Of a stretch of 64,000 nt of DNA, positions 44,822 to 53,361 are shown one piece after another. This DNA comes from Gymnodinialimonas phycosphaerae (GTDB lineage Bacteria > Pseudomonadota > Alphaproteobacteria > Rhodobacterales > Rhodobacteraceae), in contig NZ_JAIMBW010000001.1 in NCBI RefSeq assembly GCF_019195455.1, positions 744,001 to 808,000 on the forward strand. Reading direction: 5' to 3'. A model generated the notes under the pieces. That model was not told the DNA's origin. It made no database searches and saw nothing but the letters and a program-made list of their open reading frames with translations. Each line of letters starts with the position of its first letter. Position 1 is the first letter of the stretch. A program made the position numbers and the translations under genes.

Positions 44822-45778
44822 TTAGTCGGTGGGGTGGTGGCAGGCGACGGGATGTTTGCCGTCACGGTCGGTCAGCTCTGGCACTTCCGTGGCGCAGATA
44901 TTGCTGGCGAACGGGCACCGGGCGCGGAAGGCGCAGCCCTTGGGCGGGTTCAGGGGATCGGGCAGTTCCGTTTCGTGCCCCTCGGGCGCGGAAAGGACCC
45001 GGCCCACCACGGGCGCGCTGTCGGCCAGCAGTTTGGTGTAGGGATGGCGCGGGGCGCGGAATACATCCTCGGCCCGGCCCAGTTCCACCAATGACCCGAA
45101 ATACAGCACCGCGACCCGGTCGGACACGGCCTCCACCACTGCCAAATCGTGACTGATGAACAGATACGTCAGCCCAAGCCGCCCCTTGAGGTCCGCCAGA
45201 AGGTTCAGCACCTGCGCCTGAACGGACACATCCAGCGCCGACACCGGCTCATCCAAAATCAGGATGCGCGCTTCGGCGGCCAGCGCGCGGGCGATGCCGA
45301 TGCGCTGCGCCTGTCCGCCGGAAAACTCGTGCGGGTAGCGGTCAAGGAAGTCTTCGCGCAGGCTGACCGTGGCAAAGATCTCGGCGATGCGCGCGGTGCG
45401 GGCCGCCTTGTCCATGCCGTGGAGCAGCTTCAGCGGTGCTTCGATGATCTGGCGGATCGTCTTGCGCGGGTTGAGCGAGCTGATCGGGTCCTGAAACACG
45501 TACTGAATGCGCTTTCCGAAGATGGCAGGATCGGCGTTGTCCAGCGCGGTGCCCTCGATCTCGATGGTGCCAGTCGTTGGCTCCAGCAGGCCCACCAGCA
45601 TCCGCGCGAGGGTGGATTTCCCGCACCCGGACTCACCGACGATACCAAGGGTCTCGCCCTGCGGCACCGCAAGCGTGATGGGATGGACGGCGCGCACGCC
45701 GGGCCTCTCGGGGCCAAAGAGGGTGCGACCAAGGGGGAAGGTCTTGGACAGGTCTGACAGGCGCAGGGCAGGGGTCAT
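44822..45778 (-). CDS. Peptide-type ABC transporter ATPase (DppF/OppF-like)
   Basis: 318-residue ATPase with Walker A GESGCGKST, the FSGGQAQR signature, Walker B ILILDEPVSALD and the C-terminal oligopeptide/dipeptide domain with CAFRARCPFA cysteines. It is the last gene of a leftward transporter operon; its start overlaps the fusion gene's stop by 4 bases. The cargo may be dipeptides, glutathione-like peptides or other small solutes. Confidence 0.93.
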   Translation of the reverse strand: MTPALRLSDLSKTFPLGRTLFGPERPGVRAVHPITLAVPQGETLGIVGESGCGKSTLARMLVGLLEPTTGTIEIEGTALDNADPAIFGKRIQYVFQDPISSLNPRKTIRQIIEAPLKLLHGMDKAARTARIAEIFATVSLREDFLDRYPHEFSGGQAQRIGIARALAAEARILILDEPVSALDVSVQAQVLNLLADLKGRLGLTYLFISHDLAVVEAVSDRVAVLYFGSLVELGRAEDVFRAPRHPYTKLLADSAPVVGRVLSAPEGHETELPDPLNPPKGCAFRARCPFASNICATEVPELTDRDGKHPVACHHPTD

Positions 45779-47652
45779 TGCGCGGCATCCGTTTGGCCGA
45801 CGGGGTGCAGGCATCGCACGGCCCGGTCAGCCGTCGGGCGCAGGGGTAGCGCGCCCAAGCGGCAATCGGACTGCACCCTGTCACAGCGGTCGGCAAAGGC
45901 GCAGCCGGGGGGCAGGTCATCGACGGCGGGGGGAAGGCCGGGAATGGCCTCCAGCCGCCGCCGTCCGCCGCCCAGTTCGGGCACGCAGGCCATGAGCCGC
46001 GCGGTGTAAGGGTGCTGTGGCGTGTCGAGGATCGCCCGCGTAGGCCCCTGTTCCACGATGCGGCCGGCATACATCACCGCCACCCGGTCGCAAAGCTGGC
46101 CCACGACCCCGAAATCATGGGTGATGAAGATGATCGCCAAGCCCCGTTCGCGGCTTAGGTCGGCCAGCAACGCCAGAATCTGGGCCTGCACGGTCACATC
46201 CAGCGCCGTCGTCGGCTCATCCGCGATGATGACCTCGGGGTCGTTGGCCAGCGCCATGGCGATGCCGACGCGCTGGCGCATTCCGCCCGACATCTCGTGC
46301 GGATAATCGTCGATCCGGGCGCCGGCGTTGGGAATGCGGACGGCATCGAGCAACTCGATAGCCCTTCTGCGCCCTTCCTCGCGGCCGATGGCGCGGTGGG
46401 CCGAGATCGCCTCGGCCAGTTGCTCGCCAATGCGGTAAAGGGGGTGCAGGGTCGCCTGCGGATCCTGGAAGATATAGGCGACCTTGCGCCCGCGCAGGGT
46501 GCGCAGCCGCGCGTAAGGTGCGCCGATCAGATCTTCGCCTTCCAGACGGGCTGAACCGCCGGTGATGACGCCGGGTGGAGAGGCCACGAGGCCCATGATC
46601 GACAGGGCCGTGACCGACTTGCCCGAGCCGCTTTCGCCGATGATCCCAAGGCATTCGCCCGGTGCCACGGCCAGTGACACACCGCCCACGGCGCGGAAGA
46701 TGCGGTCCTTGACGTGGAACAGCGTGTGCAGGTCCGACAACACGAGGATGCCCTCTTCCTTTGCCGGGGCAGGCGCGCGGTCATGCGCCACTTGCGTGGC
46801 GGGCAGGGGCCGGTTCAAGGCGCCGGATTTCAAGCGTGGGTCAAGCGCGTCGCGCACGCCGTCGCCAAGCAGGTTGATCGCCATGACAATGACGAGGATC
46901 ATCGCGCCGGGCACGATCGAGGTATGCGGATTGGTGATCAGCGCCGCGCGCGCCTCTCCCAACATGGAACCCAGGTCCGCCACGGGTGGCTGGGAGCCAA
47001 GGCCCAGGAAGCTGAGGCCTGCCGTCTCCAGGATCATCCAGCCGACGGTGGTGGACATGGCGATAACGATGACGGGCAGGACGTTGGGCAGGATCTCGGT
47101 CAGGATGATGCGTGCGTCCGACATGCCCGAGAGGCGCGCGGCGTCCACGAACTCCTTGTTGGCGATGCCCACGGTGATGCCGCGAATATTGCGGGCAAAG
47201 AACGGGATGTTGACGGCGGCCACGGCAATCAGCGCGTTGATCAGCCCTGTGCCAAGGGCCGCGACAATGGCCAGCGCCAGCAGGATATAGGGAAACGCCA
47301 TCAACATATCGACGCCGCGCATGATGATGTTGTCGGTGCGCCCGCCATAATAGCCCGCGATGATGCCGACGGCCGCCCCGATGGTCGCCGCGACGGTGGC
47401 GGCGGCGAAGCCCACGGCAAGGCTGAGTTGCGTGCCCCACATCAGGCGCGACAGCAGGTCCCGGCCAAGGTGATCGGTGCCCAGGATCGCGCCGTCGGAG
47501 AAGGGCAGCACGAAGCGGTTGGAGGTGTTGGTGATGTAGGGATCGGCCAAGGGCAGAAGCGGGGTGATCGCGGCCATCAAGATGACGATGCTCATCACGA
47601 TCAACCCGGCCAGGGCCAAGCGATTGCGCGCAAGAAGAGATAGGAAAATCAA
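45775..47652 (-). CDS. Fused ABC permease-ATPase (DppC-DppD in one chain)
   Basis: 625 residues. Residues about 1-290 are a BPD-type permease (LIFLSLLARNRLALAG, GTDHLGRDLLSRLMWG, then the EAA-loop region ARLSGMSDARIILTEILPNVL). From about residue 320 to the end is a second ATPase with Walker A GESGSGKS, MSGGMRQR and the Walker B motif VIIADEPTTALD. Normally these are two genes. The start is a TTG whose last two bases overlap the upstream stop; no frame break is visible between the two parts. Confidence 0.9.
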   Translation of the reverse strand: MIFLSLLARNRLALAGLIVMSIVILMAAITPLLPLADPYITNTSNRFVLPFSDGAILGTDHLGRDLLSRLMWGTQLSLAVGFAAATVAATIGAAVGIIAGYYGGRTDNIIMRGVDMLMAFPYILLALAIVAALGTGLINALIAVAAVNIPFFARNIRGITVGIANKEFVDAARLSGMSDARIILTEILPNVLPVIVIAMSTTVGWMILETAGLSFLGLGSQPPVADLGSMLGEARAALITNPHTSIVPGAMILVIVMAINLLGDGVRDALDPRLKSGALNRPLPATQVAHDRAPAPAKEEGILVLSDLHTLFHVKDRIFRAVGGVSLAVAPGECLGIIGESGSGKSVTALSIMGLVASPPGVITGGSARLEGEDLIGAPYARLRTLRGRKVAYIFQDPQATLHPLYRIGEQLAEAISAHRAIGREEGRRRAIELLDAVRIPNAGARIDDYPHEMSGGMRQRVGIAMALANDPEVIIADEPTTALDVTVQAQILALLADLSRERGLAIIFITHDFGVVGQLCDRVAVMYAGRIVEQGPTRAILDTPQHPYTARLMACVPELGGGRRRLEAIPGLPPAVDDLPPGCAFADRCDRVQSDCRLGALPLRPTADRAVRCLHPVGQTDAAQ

Positions 47653-48596
47653 GTCTTTATCCTCGGGTCGAGGAGGGATTGCGCCACGTCCACCACGATG
47701 TTGAACAGCACGTAGCAGGCCGCCACGATGATCACGCCGCCCTGCACCAGCAGGATATCGCGGCGCAGGATCGCGTCGACCAGCATCCGTCCGATGCCGG
47801 GCCATTGGAACACGACCTCTACATAGACGGCGCCCGACAGCACGAAGCCCGCCTGGATGCCGAGGACGGGGATAATGGAGACCATGGCGCTGCGCAGGGC
47901 GTGGCGCCAGATGACAGAGCGTTCATGGACGCCCTTGGCGCGCGCGGTGCGGATGAAGTCCTGGCGCAATACCTCCAACATGGCCGAGCGCGACAGGCGC
48001 GCCACGACGCCTGTGGCGACCACGGAAAGCGCAAAAGCGGGCATCGCGAGATGGTCCAGCAACGCCCATAAATTGCGGTCTCCGTAGATCGGCCACATGC
48101 CCGATGCGGGGAACCAGCGGCGGTTCACGGCGAACATCAGGATCATCATCATGCCCAGAAAAAACGAGGGAATAGAGATACCTAGCAGCACTACGAAGGT
48201 GATCGCCTTGTCGGCAAACCCGTATTGGTTGGCGGCTGAAACCACGCCCGCGATGATGCCGAGGACCGAGCAGAGCACGAACCCCGTCCCCGCCAGCACC
48301 AGCGTCGCGCCGAAGCGTTCCATCACCTCGTCCACGACCGGGCGGTTCAGCGCGAAGCTGCGTCCGAAATCGCCCTGCACCATGTTGCCAAGCCAGATGA
48401 AATACTGCTGCACCAAGGGTTTATCGAGGCCCAGATCCTCGTTCAACGCGGCCACATTTTCGGGGGTCGCGAAGCTGCCGAGGATGGCGGTGGCCGGATC
48501 GCCCGGGATTAGCGCCATGATCGCGAAGACGATCACCGAGATACCCAGAAGCACCGGAATGGCCGAGATCAGACGGCGGAGAATGTAGCGGGTCAT
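47649..48596 (-). CDS. Peptide-type ABC transporter permease (DppB-like)
   Basis: 315-residue inner-membrane permease with the N-terminal MTRYILRRLISAIPVLLGIS typical of DppB/OppB and the EAA-like loop RTARAKGVHERSVIWRHALRSA near the C-terminus. About six membrane segments. It is the first permease gene after the binding protein, from which it is separated by the stem-loop region. Confidence 0.92.
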   Translation of the reverse strand: MTRYILRRLISAIPVLLGISVIVFAIMALIPGDPATAILGSFATPENVAALNEDLGLDKPLVQQYFIWLGNMVQGDFGRSFALNRPVVDEVMERFGATLVLAGTGFVLCSVLGIIAGVVSAANQYGFADKAITFVVLLGISIPSFFLGMMMILMFAVNRRWFPASGMWPIYGDRNLWALLDHLAMPAFALSVVATGVVARLSRSAMLEVLRQDFIRTARAKGVHERSVIWRHALRSAMVSIIPVLGIQAGFVLSGAVYVEVVFQWPGIGRMLVDAILRRDILLVQGGVIIVAACYVLFNIVVDVAQSLLDPRIKT

Positions 48597-48687
48597 GGGT
48601 GACCTCGGGGGGGGTGGCATCGGTGTGTAAACGGGCGAAAACGGGTGGAATGAACCTGTAGTTATTCTGTAACGACAGAGTAGGGCA

Positions 48688-48714
48688 GGCGGCGAAAGGG
48701 AACCTTCCGCCGCC
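48688..48714 (-). terminator. Stem-loop between ABC binding-protein gene and permease genes
   Basis: Twelve-base stem (48688-48699 with 48703-48714) containing one G-U type pair on the minus-strand RNA and a three-base loop, just past the binding-protein stop. No T-run follows on the minus strand. It probably stabilises or partly attenuates the polycistronic message. Confidence 0.62.
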
Positions 48715-48726
48715 CTTCGTTTCAGA

Positions 48727-50304
48727 TCAGTTCTTTACCACGTCGTCGAGCAACAGGAAGAACGACGGTTCTAGCGCGAAGTTCTCGACCAGATCGGACG
48801 TGACCGCGTTCTGCACCCAGTTGGCCACGAAGACCCACGGCGCGTCTTCCTGCACGATCACCTGCATCTCACGGTACAGCTCCGCCCGGCGGTCCTGATC
48901 GGTCGCGGTGCGGGCTTCCTCCAGCAGCGCGTCGACCTCGGGGTTGGAGTAGTAGCCCGAGTTGAAGCCGCCGTTCTCGGGCCAGGCTTCGGTGCGCAGC
49001 GCGAGGTAAGGCAAGGTGTCGGGGTCGTTGGTCATCCACGCCATCTGCGCGGCGTCGGCCTCGCCCTCCAGGCCTGGGTTCACGCGGCCCAGGAAGGTGT
49101 TCCATTCATAGGTCTCGATCGTCACGTCGAAGCCCACGGCCTCCAGATCGGCCTGAATGGCGGTGCCCATGGCCACGGGGTCAAGCATGCCCGACCCGCC
49201 CTCGGTCACGTAGAAGGTGATTTCAGGGTTCTCCATGCCCGCCTCGGCCAACAATTCGCGGGCGCGGTCCGGGTCATAGGGGTAGGGTTCCAGCTCTTCG
49301 TTGTAGGCCCAGGCGAAGGCGGGGGGCGTGGGGCCTGCTGCGACCTCTGCCGTGCCTTCCAGCACCTCTTCCACCAGCGCGGTCTTGTTGATGGCGTAAT
49401 TCGCCGCCTGACGGACCAATTGGCTGGTGAAGGGGCCTTCGCGCATGTTGAGGATCATGAACCAGACGTGGGGGCCTGCCTGTTCGACGATCTGGTAGCC
49501 GTCGCCCTGAAACTCGCTGAGGGCGACGGGCGGCACTTCGACCATCATGTCGATCCCGCCGGACAGCATTTCGGCCACGCGGGTATTGGCATCGGTGATG
49601 GGGCGAAAGATCACCGCATCCAGTTCCGGCGCGCCGTCCCAATAATCGGGGTTGGCTTCGATCACGACCGCCTCGTTCGAGCGCCATTCGGCAAAGGTGA
49701 ACGGGCCGGTGCCCGACGGATTGCGGGCGAACTCCGAACCGTGTTCCATCACGGCCGCGGGTGAGACGATCAGGCCGGTGGGATAGGCAAGGTTCGACAG
49801 GAACGGCGCATAGGGCGCGTTCAGGGTGAAGCGGACGGTGGTGTCGTCCACGGCTTCCACGGTCTCGATGGCAGAGAAGAAGAACGACAGCGGGAAGGGG
49901 CCTGTGTCGTGGTAGGGATGATCTTCGTTCAGCATCCGCTCGAAGTTGAAGACCACGGCGTCAGCGTTGAAGGGGCTGCCATCGTGGAAGTTGACGCCCT
50001 CGCGCAGGGTGAAGGTGTAGACGGTACCGTCGTCCGAAATCTCCCAGGCGGTGGCCAGTGCCGACTCCGGTTCCAACGTGCCGGAGGCATAGCGCACCAG
50101 CCCATCGTAGACATTCATCAGGATGCGAAAATCGTTCACCGCCGTGACCGCCGCCGGGTCCAGCGCCTGCGGCTCGGCCACTTGGCCCACGACAAGAACG
50201 CCGGGGGGTGTCTGGGCGGATACGGGCGTGAGCGCCGCGAGGCCCAAGGCAAGGGCGGTGCCCCCGGCAAGAAGCGTGCGCCGCGTCAGGTTCAGGAGTT
50301 TCAT
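48727..50304 (-). CDS. ABC transporter solute-binding protein, peptide family (SBP_bac_5)
   Basis: 525-residue periplasmic receptor with a twin-arginine-like signal (LTRRTLLAGG, cleavage near PVSAQ) and the family block TLREGVNFHDGSPFNADAVVFNFERM. It is the first gene of the operon binding protein-permease-fusion-ATPase. It diverges from a DUF1028 protein gene across paired operators at 50337-50381. The ligand could be a peptide, glutathione-like compound or other oligomeric solute. Confidence 0.92.
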   Translation of the reverse strand: MKLLNLTRRTLLAGGTALALGLAALTPVSAQTPPGVLVVGQVAEPQALDPAAVTAVNDFRILMNVYDGLVRYASGTLEPESALATAWEISDDGTVYTFTLREGVNFHDGSPFNADAVVFNFERMLNEDHPYHDTGPFPLSFFFSAIETVEAVDDTTVRFTLNAPYAPFLSNLAYPTGLIVSPAAVMEHGSEFARNPSGTGPFTFAEWRSNEAVVIEANPDYWDGAPELDAVIFRPITDANTRVAEMLSGGIDMMVEVPPVALSEFQGDGYQIVEQAGPHVWFMILNMREGPFTSQLVRQAANYAINKTALVEEVLEGTAEVAAGPTPPAFAWAYNEELEPYPYDPDRARELLAEAGMENPEITFYVTEGGSGMLDPVAMGTAIQADLEAVGFDVTIETYEWNTFLGRVNPGLEGEADAAQMAWMTNDPDTLPYLALRTEAWPENGGFNSGYYSNPEVDALLEEARTATDQDRRAELYREMQVIVQEDAPWVFVANWVQNAVTSDLVENFALEPSFFLLLDDVVKN

Positions 50305-50336
50305 CTTGTCTTACCTCGCATGTTGGGACGTTATCT

Positions 50337-50381
50337 AATTTATCACGATAAATTGCATGACGCCAAATTATCGTGATAAAT
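50337..50381. promoter_or_regulatory. Two divergent-orientation operator copies between ABC operon and DUF1028 gene
   Basis: The first copy is a perfect 8-2-8 dyad, AATTTATC-ac-GATAAATT (50337-50354). The second, TTATC-gt-GATAA (50368-50379), has a 12-base core that is the exact reverse complement of the first core. The two centres are 28 bases apart. Placed between two divergent starts, they are probable sites for the GntR/FadR regulator encoded at 51119-51877. Confidence 0.78.
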
Positions 50382-50420
50382 GCAAGCCCCGGATGAGGCC
50401 CGGATAGTGAAGGAGGCCGT

Positions 50421-51092
50421 ATGACGATCTCGATCCTTGCGATTGATGACAAAACAGGACGCCTTGGCGGGGCTGCGGCCACAGGAAGCCTGTGCGTGGG
50501 CGGCTGGGTTCTGCGGGGCGGGGCCGATTCGGGCATGTCCGCCAGCCAGGGCACGGCGCCGTCGACCCTTTGGGGCGAGCAGGCGCTGATCGCGATGAAG
50601 GGTGGCGCGTCGGCGGCGCAGGCGGTGGCGGATTTGACTGGCATGGACGCGGGCCGCGCCCATCGCCAGATGGCGGCTCTGGATTTGCGCGGTGGCACGG
50701 GCGCGTTCACTGGCGCCCAAAGCGTGGCCTATGCGGGCGCACAGGAGGGGCGGGGCGTCGTGGTCGCGGGCAACATGTTGACCGGCGCGGCGGTGATCGA
50801 GGCCGCCTTGGCGGGATTCGACGCGGCGCACGCCTTGCCCTTTGCCGAGCGGTTGATGCAGGCGCTGCACGCTGCGGCAGAGGCGGGCGGTGATGCACGC
50901 GGGCTGAAGTCGGCGGCGCTGCTGGTGGTGGGACGCGATATCGCGCCGCTGACGTTGCGGATCGACCTGGCGGAAGATCCGCTAAAGGCGCTCGGCACGC
51001 TATACGAGGCCTCGCAGGCGCAGCCCTATGGCGGCTGGGTCGAGGTGGTGCCGGTGCTGGATGATCCCTACCGTGCGCCCGATGACGTCTGA
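50421..51092 (+). CDS. DUF1028 (Ntn-hydrolase-like) protein
   Basis: 223-residue protein of the DUF1028 family (MTISILAIDDKTGRLGGAAATGSLCVGGWV, then a conserved GNML near residue 115). The fold is related to Ntn amidohydrolases, so it may hydrolyse an amide or peptide bond. A strong AGGAGG lies upstream of the ATG. It faces a peptide-type ABC operon across shared operators, suggesting that it processes the imported compound in the cytoplasm. Confidence 0.85.
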   Translation: MTISILAIDDKTGRLGGAAATGSLCVGGWVLRGGADSGMSASQGTAPSTLWGEQALIAMKGGASAAQAVADLTGMDAGRAHRQMAALDLRGGTGAFTGAQSVAYAGAQEGRGVVVAGNMLTGAAVIEAALAGFDAAHALPFAERLMQALHAAAEAGGDARGLKSAALLVVGRDIAPLTLRIDLAEDPLKALGTLYEASQAQPYGGWVEVVPVLDDPYRAPDDV

Positions 51093-51118
51093 GCGCCTAT
51101 CGGGCGGGGCCTGAGCGC

Positions 51119-51877
51119 TTATTCCGCGAAAAATTTGCGTAAAACGCGGGCTTCCTGCACCTGCATGAGCGCCTCGGCGGTCTGCATGTGGGCGGCCATG
51201 ATCTGTCGCGCATCCTCGGCCCGGCCCTCGCGCAGGGCGGCGATCAGCTCGGTCTGATAGGCGAGGCCCTTGCGGTAAAGTTCGGGATTGGGCGGATCGT
51301 AGAGTTGCCGATAGACTGTCAGGTCCGACAGGACACGCCCCATGAAACTGACGACAAAAGCCAAAAGCGCGTTGTCAGAGAAATTCGCCAACGTCCTGTG
51401 GAAGGTGAGGGAGGCCACGTGTTGATCCCGCTCTTCCTCGGCGGTTTGGGCGGGTTCAGGGTACTGGGCAACAACCTTCTCCAAGGCGTCCAGCTGGTCT
51501 TCGTTCAGCTTGCCCGCCAGCGAGGCGGCAAGCTCTGGCTCCAGGACGCGGCGCAACTGATAGATGTCGGCCACGGAAAGCTCGTTGAAATAGAAGTAGT
51601 TGGCCAAGAGCGCCTTGGCGCGGTCCGCTGTGACCTCACCCACGAAACTGCCGCCGCCGGGGCCAGTGCGCGTTTCGATCAAACCTTGCGCCTCCAAGAT
51701 GCGCATCGCCTCGCGGATCGTGCCCTTGGCCATGCCGAAGCGTGTCATCATCTCGGCCTCCGACGGCAGGCGGTCGCCTTTTTGCATGTTCCGCTCGACC
51801 ACCCATTCCTTGATGGCGGCGGACACCTGCACGGGGCGGGAATGCTTCGGGCCAGGGGAAGACGGAGACTTGGACAA
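51119..51877 (-). CDS. GntR/FadR-family transcriptional regulator
   Basis: 252-residue regulator with an N-terminal winged HTH (DRLPSEAEMMTRFGMAKGTIREAMRIL) and a FadR-type all-helical FCD domain (VADIYQLRRVLEPELAASLA, then EERDQHVASLTFHRTLANFSDN). FCD proteins usually bind metal and a small acid. The TTG at 51877 is taken as the start; no better one is visible. It is convergent with the DUF1028 gene and probably controls it and the adjacent ABC operon. Confidence 0.85.
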   Translation of the reverse strand: MSKSPSSPGPKHSRPVQVSAAIKEWVVERNMQKGDRLPSEAEMMTRFGMAKGTIREAMRILEAQGLIETRTGPGGGSFVGEVTADRAKALLANYFYFNELSVADIYQLRRVLEPELAASLAGKLNEDQLDALEKVVAQYPEPAQTAEEERDQHVASLTFHRTLANFSDNALLAFVVSFMGRVLSDLTVYRQLYDPPNPELYRKGLAYQTELIAALREGRAEDARQIMAAHMQTAEALMQVQEARVLRKFFAE

Positions 51878-52042
51878 ACGGGCGCGGCCTTTCTGAAGCG
51901 ATCGATTTGGGGCGGGGCAGGCGATGGCCTGCGCCCGGGGGTATCGCCCGGTATGGTGAGAAATGGCAGGGGGATGTGCAATGAGAAATCCCGCCTGTTG
52001 CCGATGCATCCCATGCGGCGCGGTGGCCGTCCACGGGGGGCG

Positions 52043-52312
52043 TTAGGGGCATTCGGGCCTCCAGTTCGGCGCGTAACCGGGCCACGAGACCCGCGTGGGC
52101 GGGGTCCTGGGCGAGATTGCGGACCATCTGTGGGTCGGCGTCGAGGTCGTAAAGCTCTTCCGGGGGGGCGGGTGTCGACTTGGAACATCAGGGGATGCGG
52201 CGGCCTCCCGGCAAGCGCTGAGCAACAGGAACTCATTGCGTGCGATGGCGATCTGGCAGGCATCGTGGGACGATGTCAGGAACGCGATCCGCCGGGGCCC
52301 CTGATGCAGCAA
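52043..52312 (-). pseudogene. Broken C-terminal remnant of a sulfatase
   Basis: On the minus strand the segment reads EELYDLDADPQMVRNLAQDP and then AHAGLVARLRAELEARM, which closely resembles the last part of sulfatases (compare ELYDLEADPHEVTNLWADP in the intact sulfatase encoded at 23721). The upstream homologous stretch is in another frame; the shift falls at a run of seven G's on the plus strand. No catalytic N-terminal part exists, so this is a decayed gene end lying between the AraC and FadR genes. The flanking bases 51878-52042 hold nothing recognisable. Confidence 0.65.
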
Positions 52313-52370
52313 AGAGCGGTAGGCGATGGCCGGGTTTGCCTGCTTTGCGCCACTTTATCCGCTCCGCGCG

Positions 52371-53231
52371 CTACCGGTCAATCAGGGTTGCCCTGCGTGT
52401 GTGACGCTCTCTGTAGCTGCGGGGGGTAGTGCCGTATTGCAGGCGGAACAATTTGTGAAAGTAGCTCAGGTTTTCCAGCCCGACTTCTTCGGCGACCTCG
52501 GACACGGGGCGCCCGGTTCCCGCCAGCAACATCGCGGCATGTTGCATTCGAATGCGGTTGATATACTGGGTCGGCGACAGCCCCAGATGGCGCCGGGTCG
52601 CCCGGCAGACATGTTCCTGGCTGCGGCCTGCCACTTCGATAAATCCGTCCGAGCCTTGCCGGAACACCCTTGGATCGCGCGCCGCATGGGCGGCCCGAAC
52701 CAGCCAGCTTGGCGCGCGGTCTTCGGCCGAGGCGGTCGCATCGAGGACATGGGTAATCATCGCCAGCAGGAAGTGTTCGATCTTCGCAAGGCTCCGGTGG
52801 CTTGTCTGAAGGGTCAGCATGGCGTTGACGGCCCGTTCAAGTTGCGGCCCCGCAAGACGCAGGCTGTGGGGGAATTCCGACCATGACCAGAAGAAGCGGC
52901 CTTCGGTTTCGTCGCGATAACGATCGCCAAGGTGGCGGGCGGTGGCTTTGCGGAACATCACGTTGAGGATGCGGCCGCCCGTGCCGGGTGCGGACTGCAA
53001 GGCGTGCCGGTCGCCGGGGCGGACAAAGACCAATTGACCGATCTCCAACCGCTCTTCCAAGCCGTTGATCCAGTGATGCAATTGACCGTGCTCGACCAGG
53101 AACAACTCAAAATAATCATGGGTGTGTTCCAGAACGGGCGGGGTGTCGGGCAGGGTCTTGCGGGCGAAATGAAATGCCTCGTCCGGCGCGATGTAGGTGT
53201 CAATTTTGAACACCTTCTGGGGCATTCGCAT
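52371..53231 (-). CDS. AraC-family transcriptional regulator
   Basis: 286-residue regulator. The N-terminal cupin-like sensing domain (VLEHTHDYFELFLVEHGQLHHWINGL) is of the sugar-binding AraC type. The C-terminal double HTH includes LSPTQYINRIRMQHAAMLLAGTG and SEVAEEVGLENLSYFHKLFRLQYGTTPRSYR. It is divergent from the PhyH/ABC/mannosidase operon at 53362 and probably activates it in response to a carbohydrate or related effector. Confidence 0.92.
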   Translation of the reverse strand: MRMPQKVFKIDTYIAPDEAFHFARKTLPDTPPVLEHTHDYFELFLVEHGQLHHWINGLEERLEIGQLVFVRPGDRHALQSAPGTGGRILNVMFRKATARHLGDRYRDETEGRFFWSWSEFPHSLRLAGPQLERAVNAMLTLQTSHRSLAKIEHFLLAMITHVLDATASAEDRAPSWLVRAAHAARDPRVFRQGSDGFIEVAGRSQEHVCRATRRHLGLSPTQYINRIRMQHAAMLLAGTGRPVSEVAEEVGLENLSYFHKLFRLQYGTTPRSYRERHTRRATLIDR

Positions 53232-53271
53232 GGGATAAAGCCTGTTTTCTAAAGCGCTCCGTGACGGCTAA

Positions 53272-53298
53272 TGTCAATATAGCACATGATTTTGTCAA
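53272..53298. promoter_or_regulatory. TGTCAA direct repeat 21 bases apart (possible AraC site)
   Basis: TGTCAA occurs at 53272-53277 and at 53293-53298 in the same orientation, exactly two helical turns apart, in the 130-base gap between araC-type gene and PhyH gene. AraC-family activators bind such direct repeats. Only six bases are identical, so chance cannot be excluded. Confidence 0.4.
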
Positions 53299-53361
53299 CC
53301 TCGGGTCTGCTGCATGCGGGCGGGCTTGGGCAATCCTGAAGCCTGAGAGGGAGGCTGGAAG

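Noticed and set aside
53276..53298. Sigma-70 promoter for the AraC gene (TTGACA ... TATATT on the minus strand)
   Set aside because: The spacer is only 11 bases; at the correct 17-base spacing the -10 (GACATT) is poor. Recorded instead as a direct repeat.
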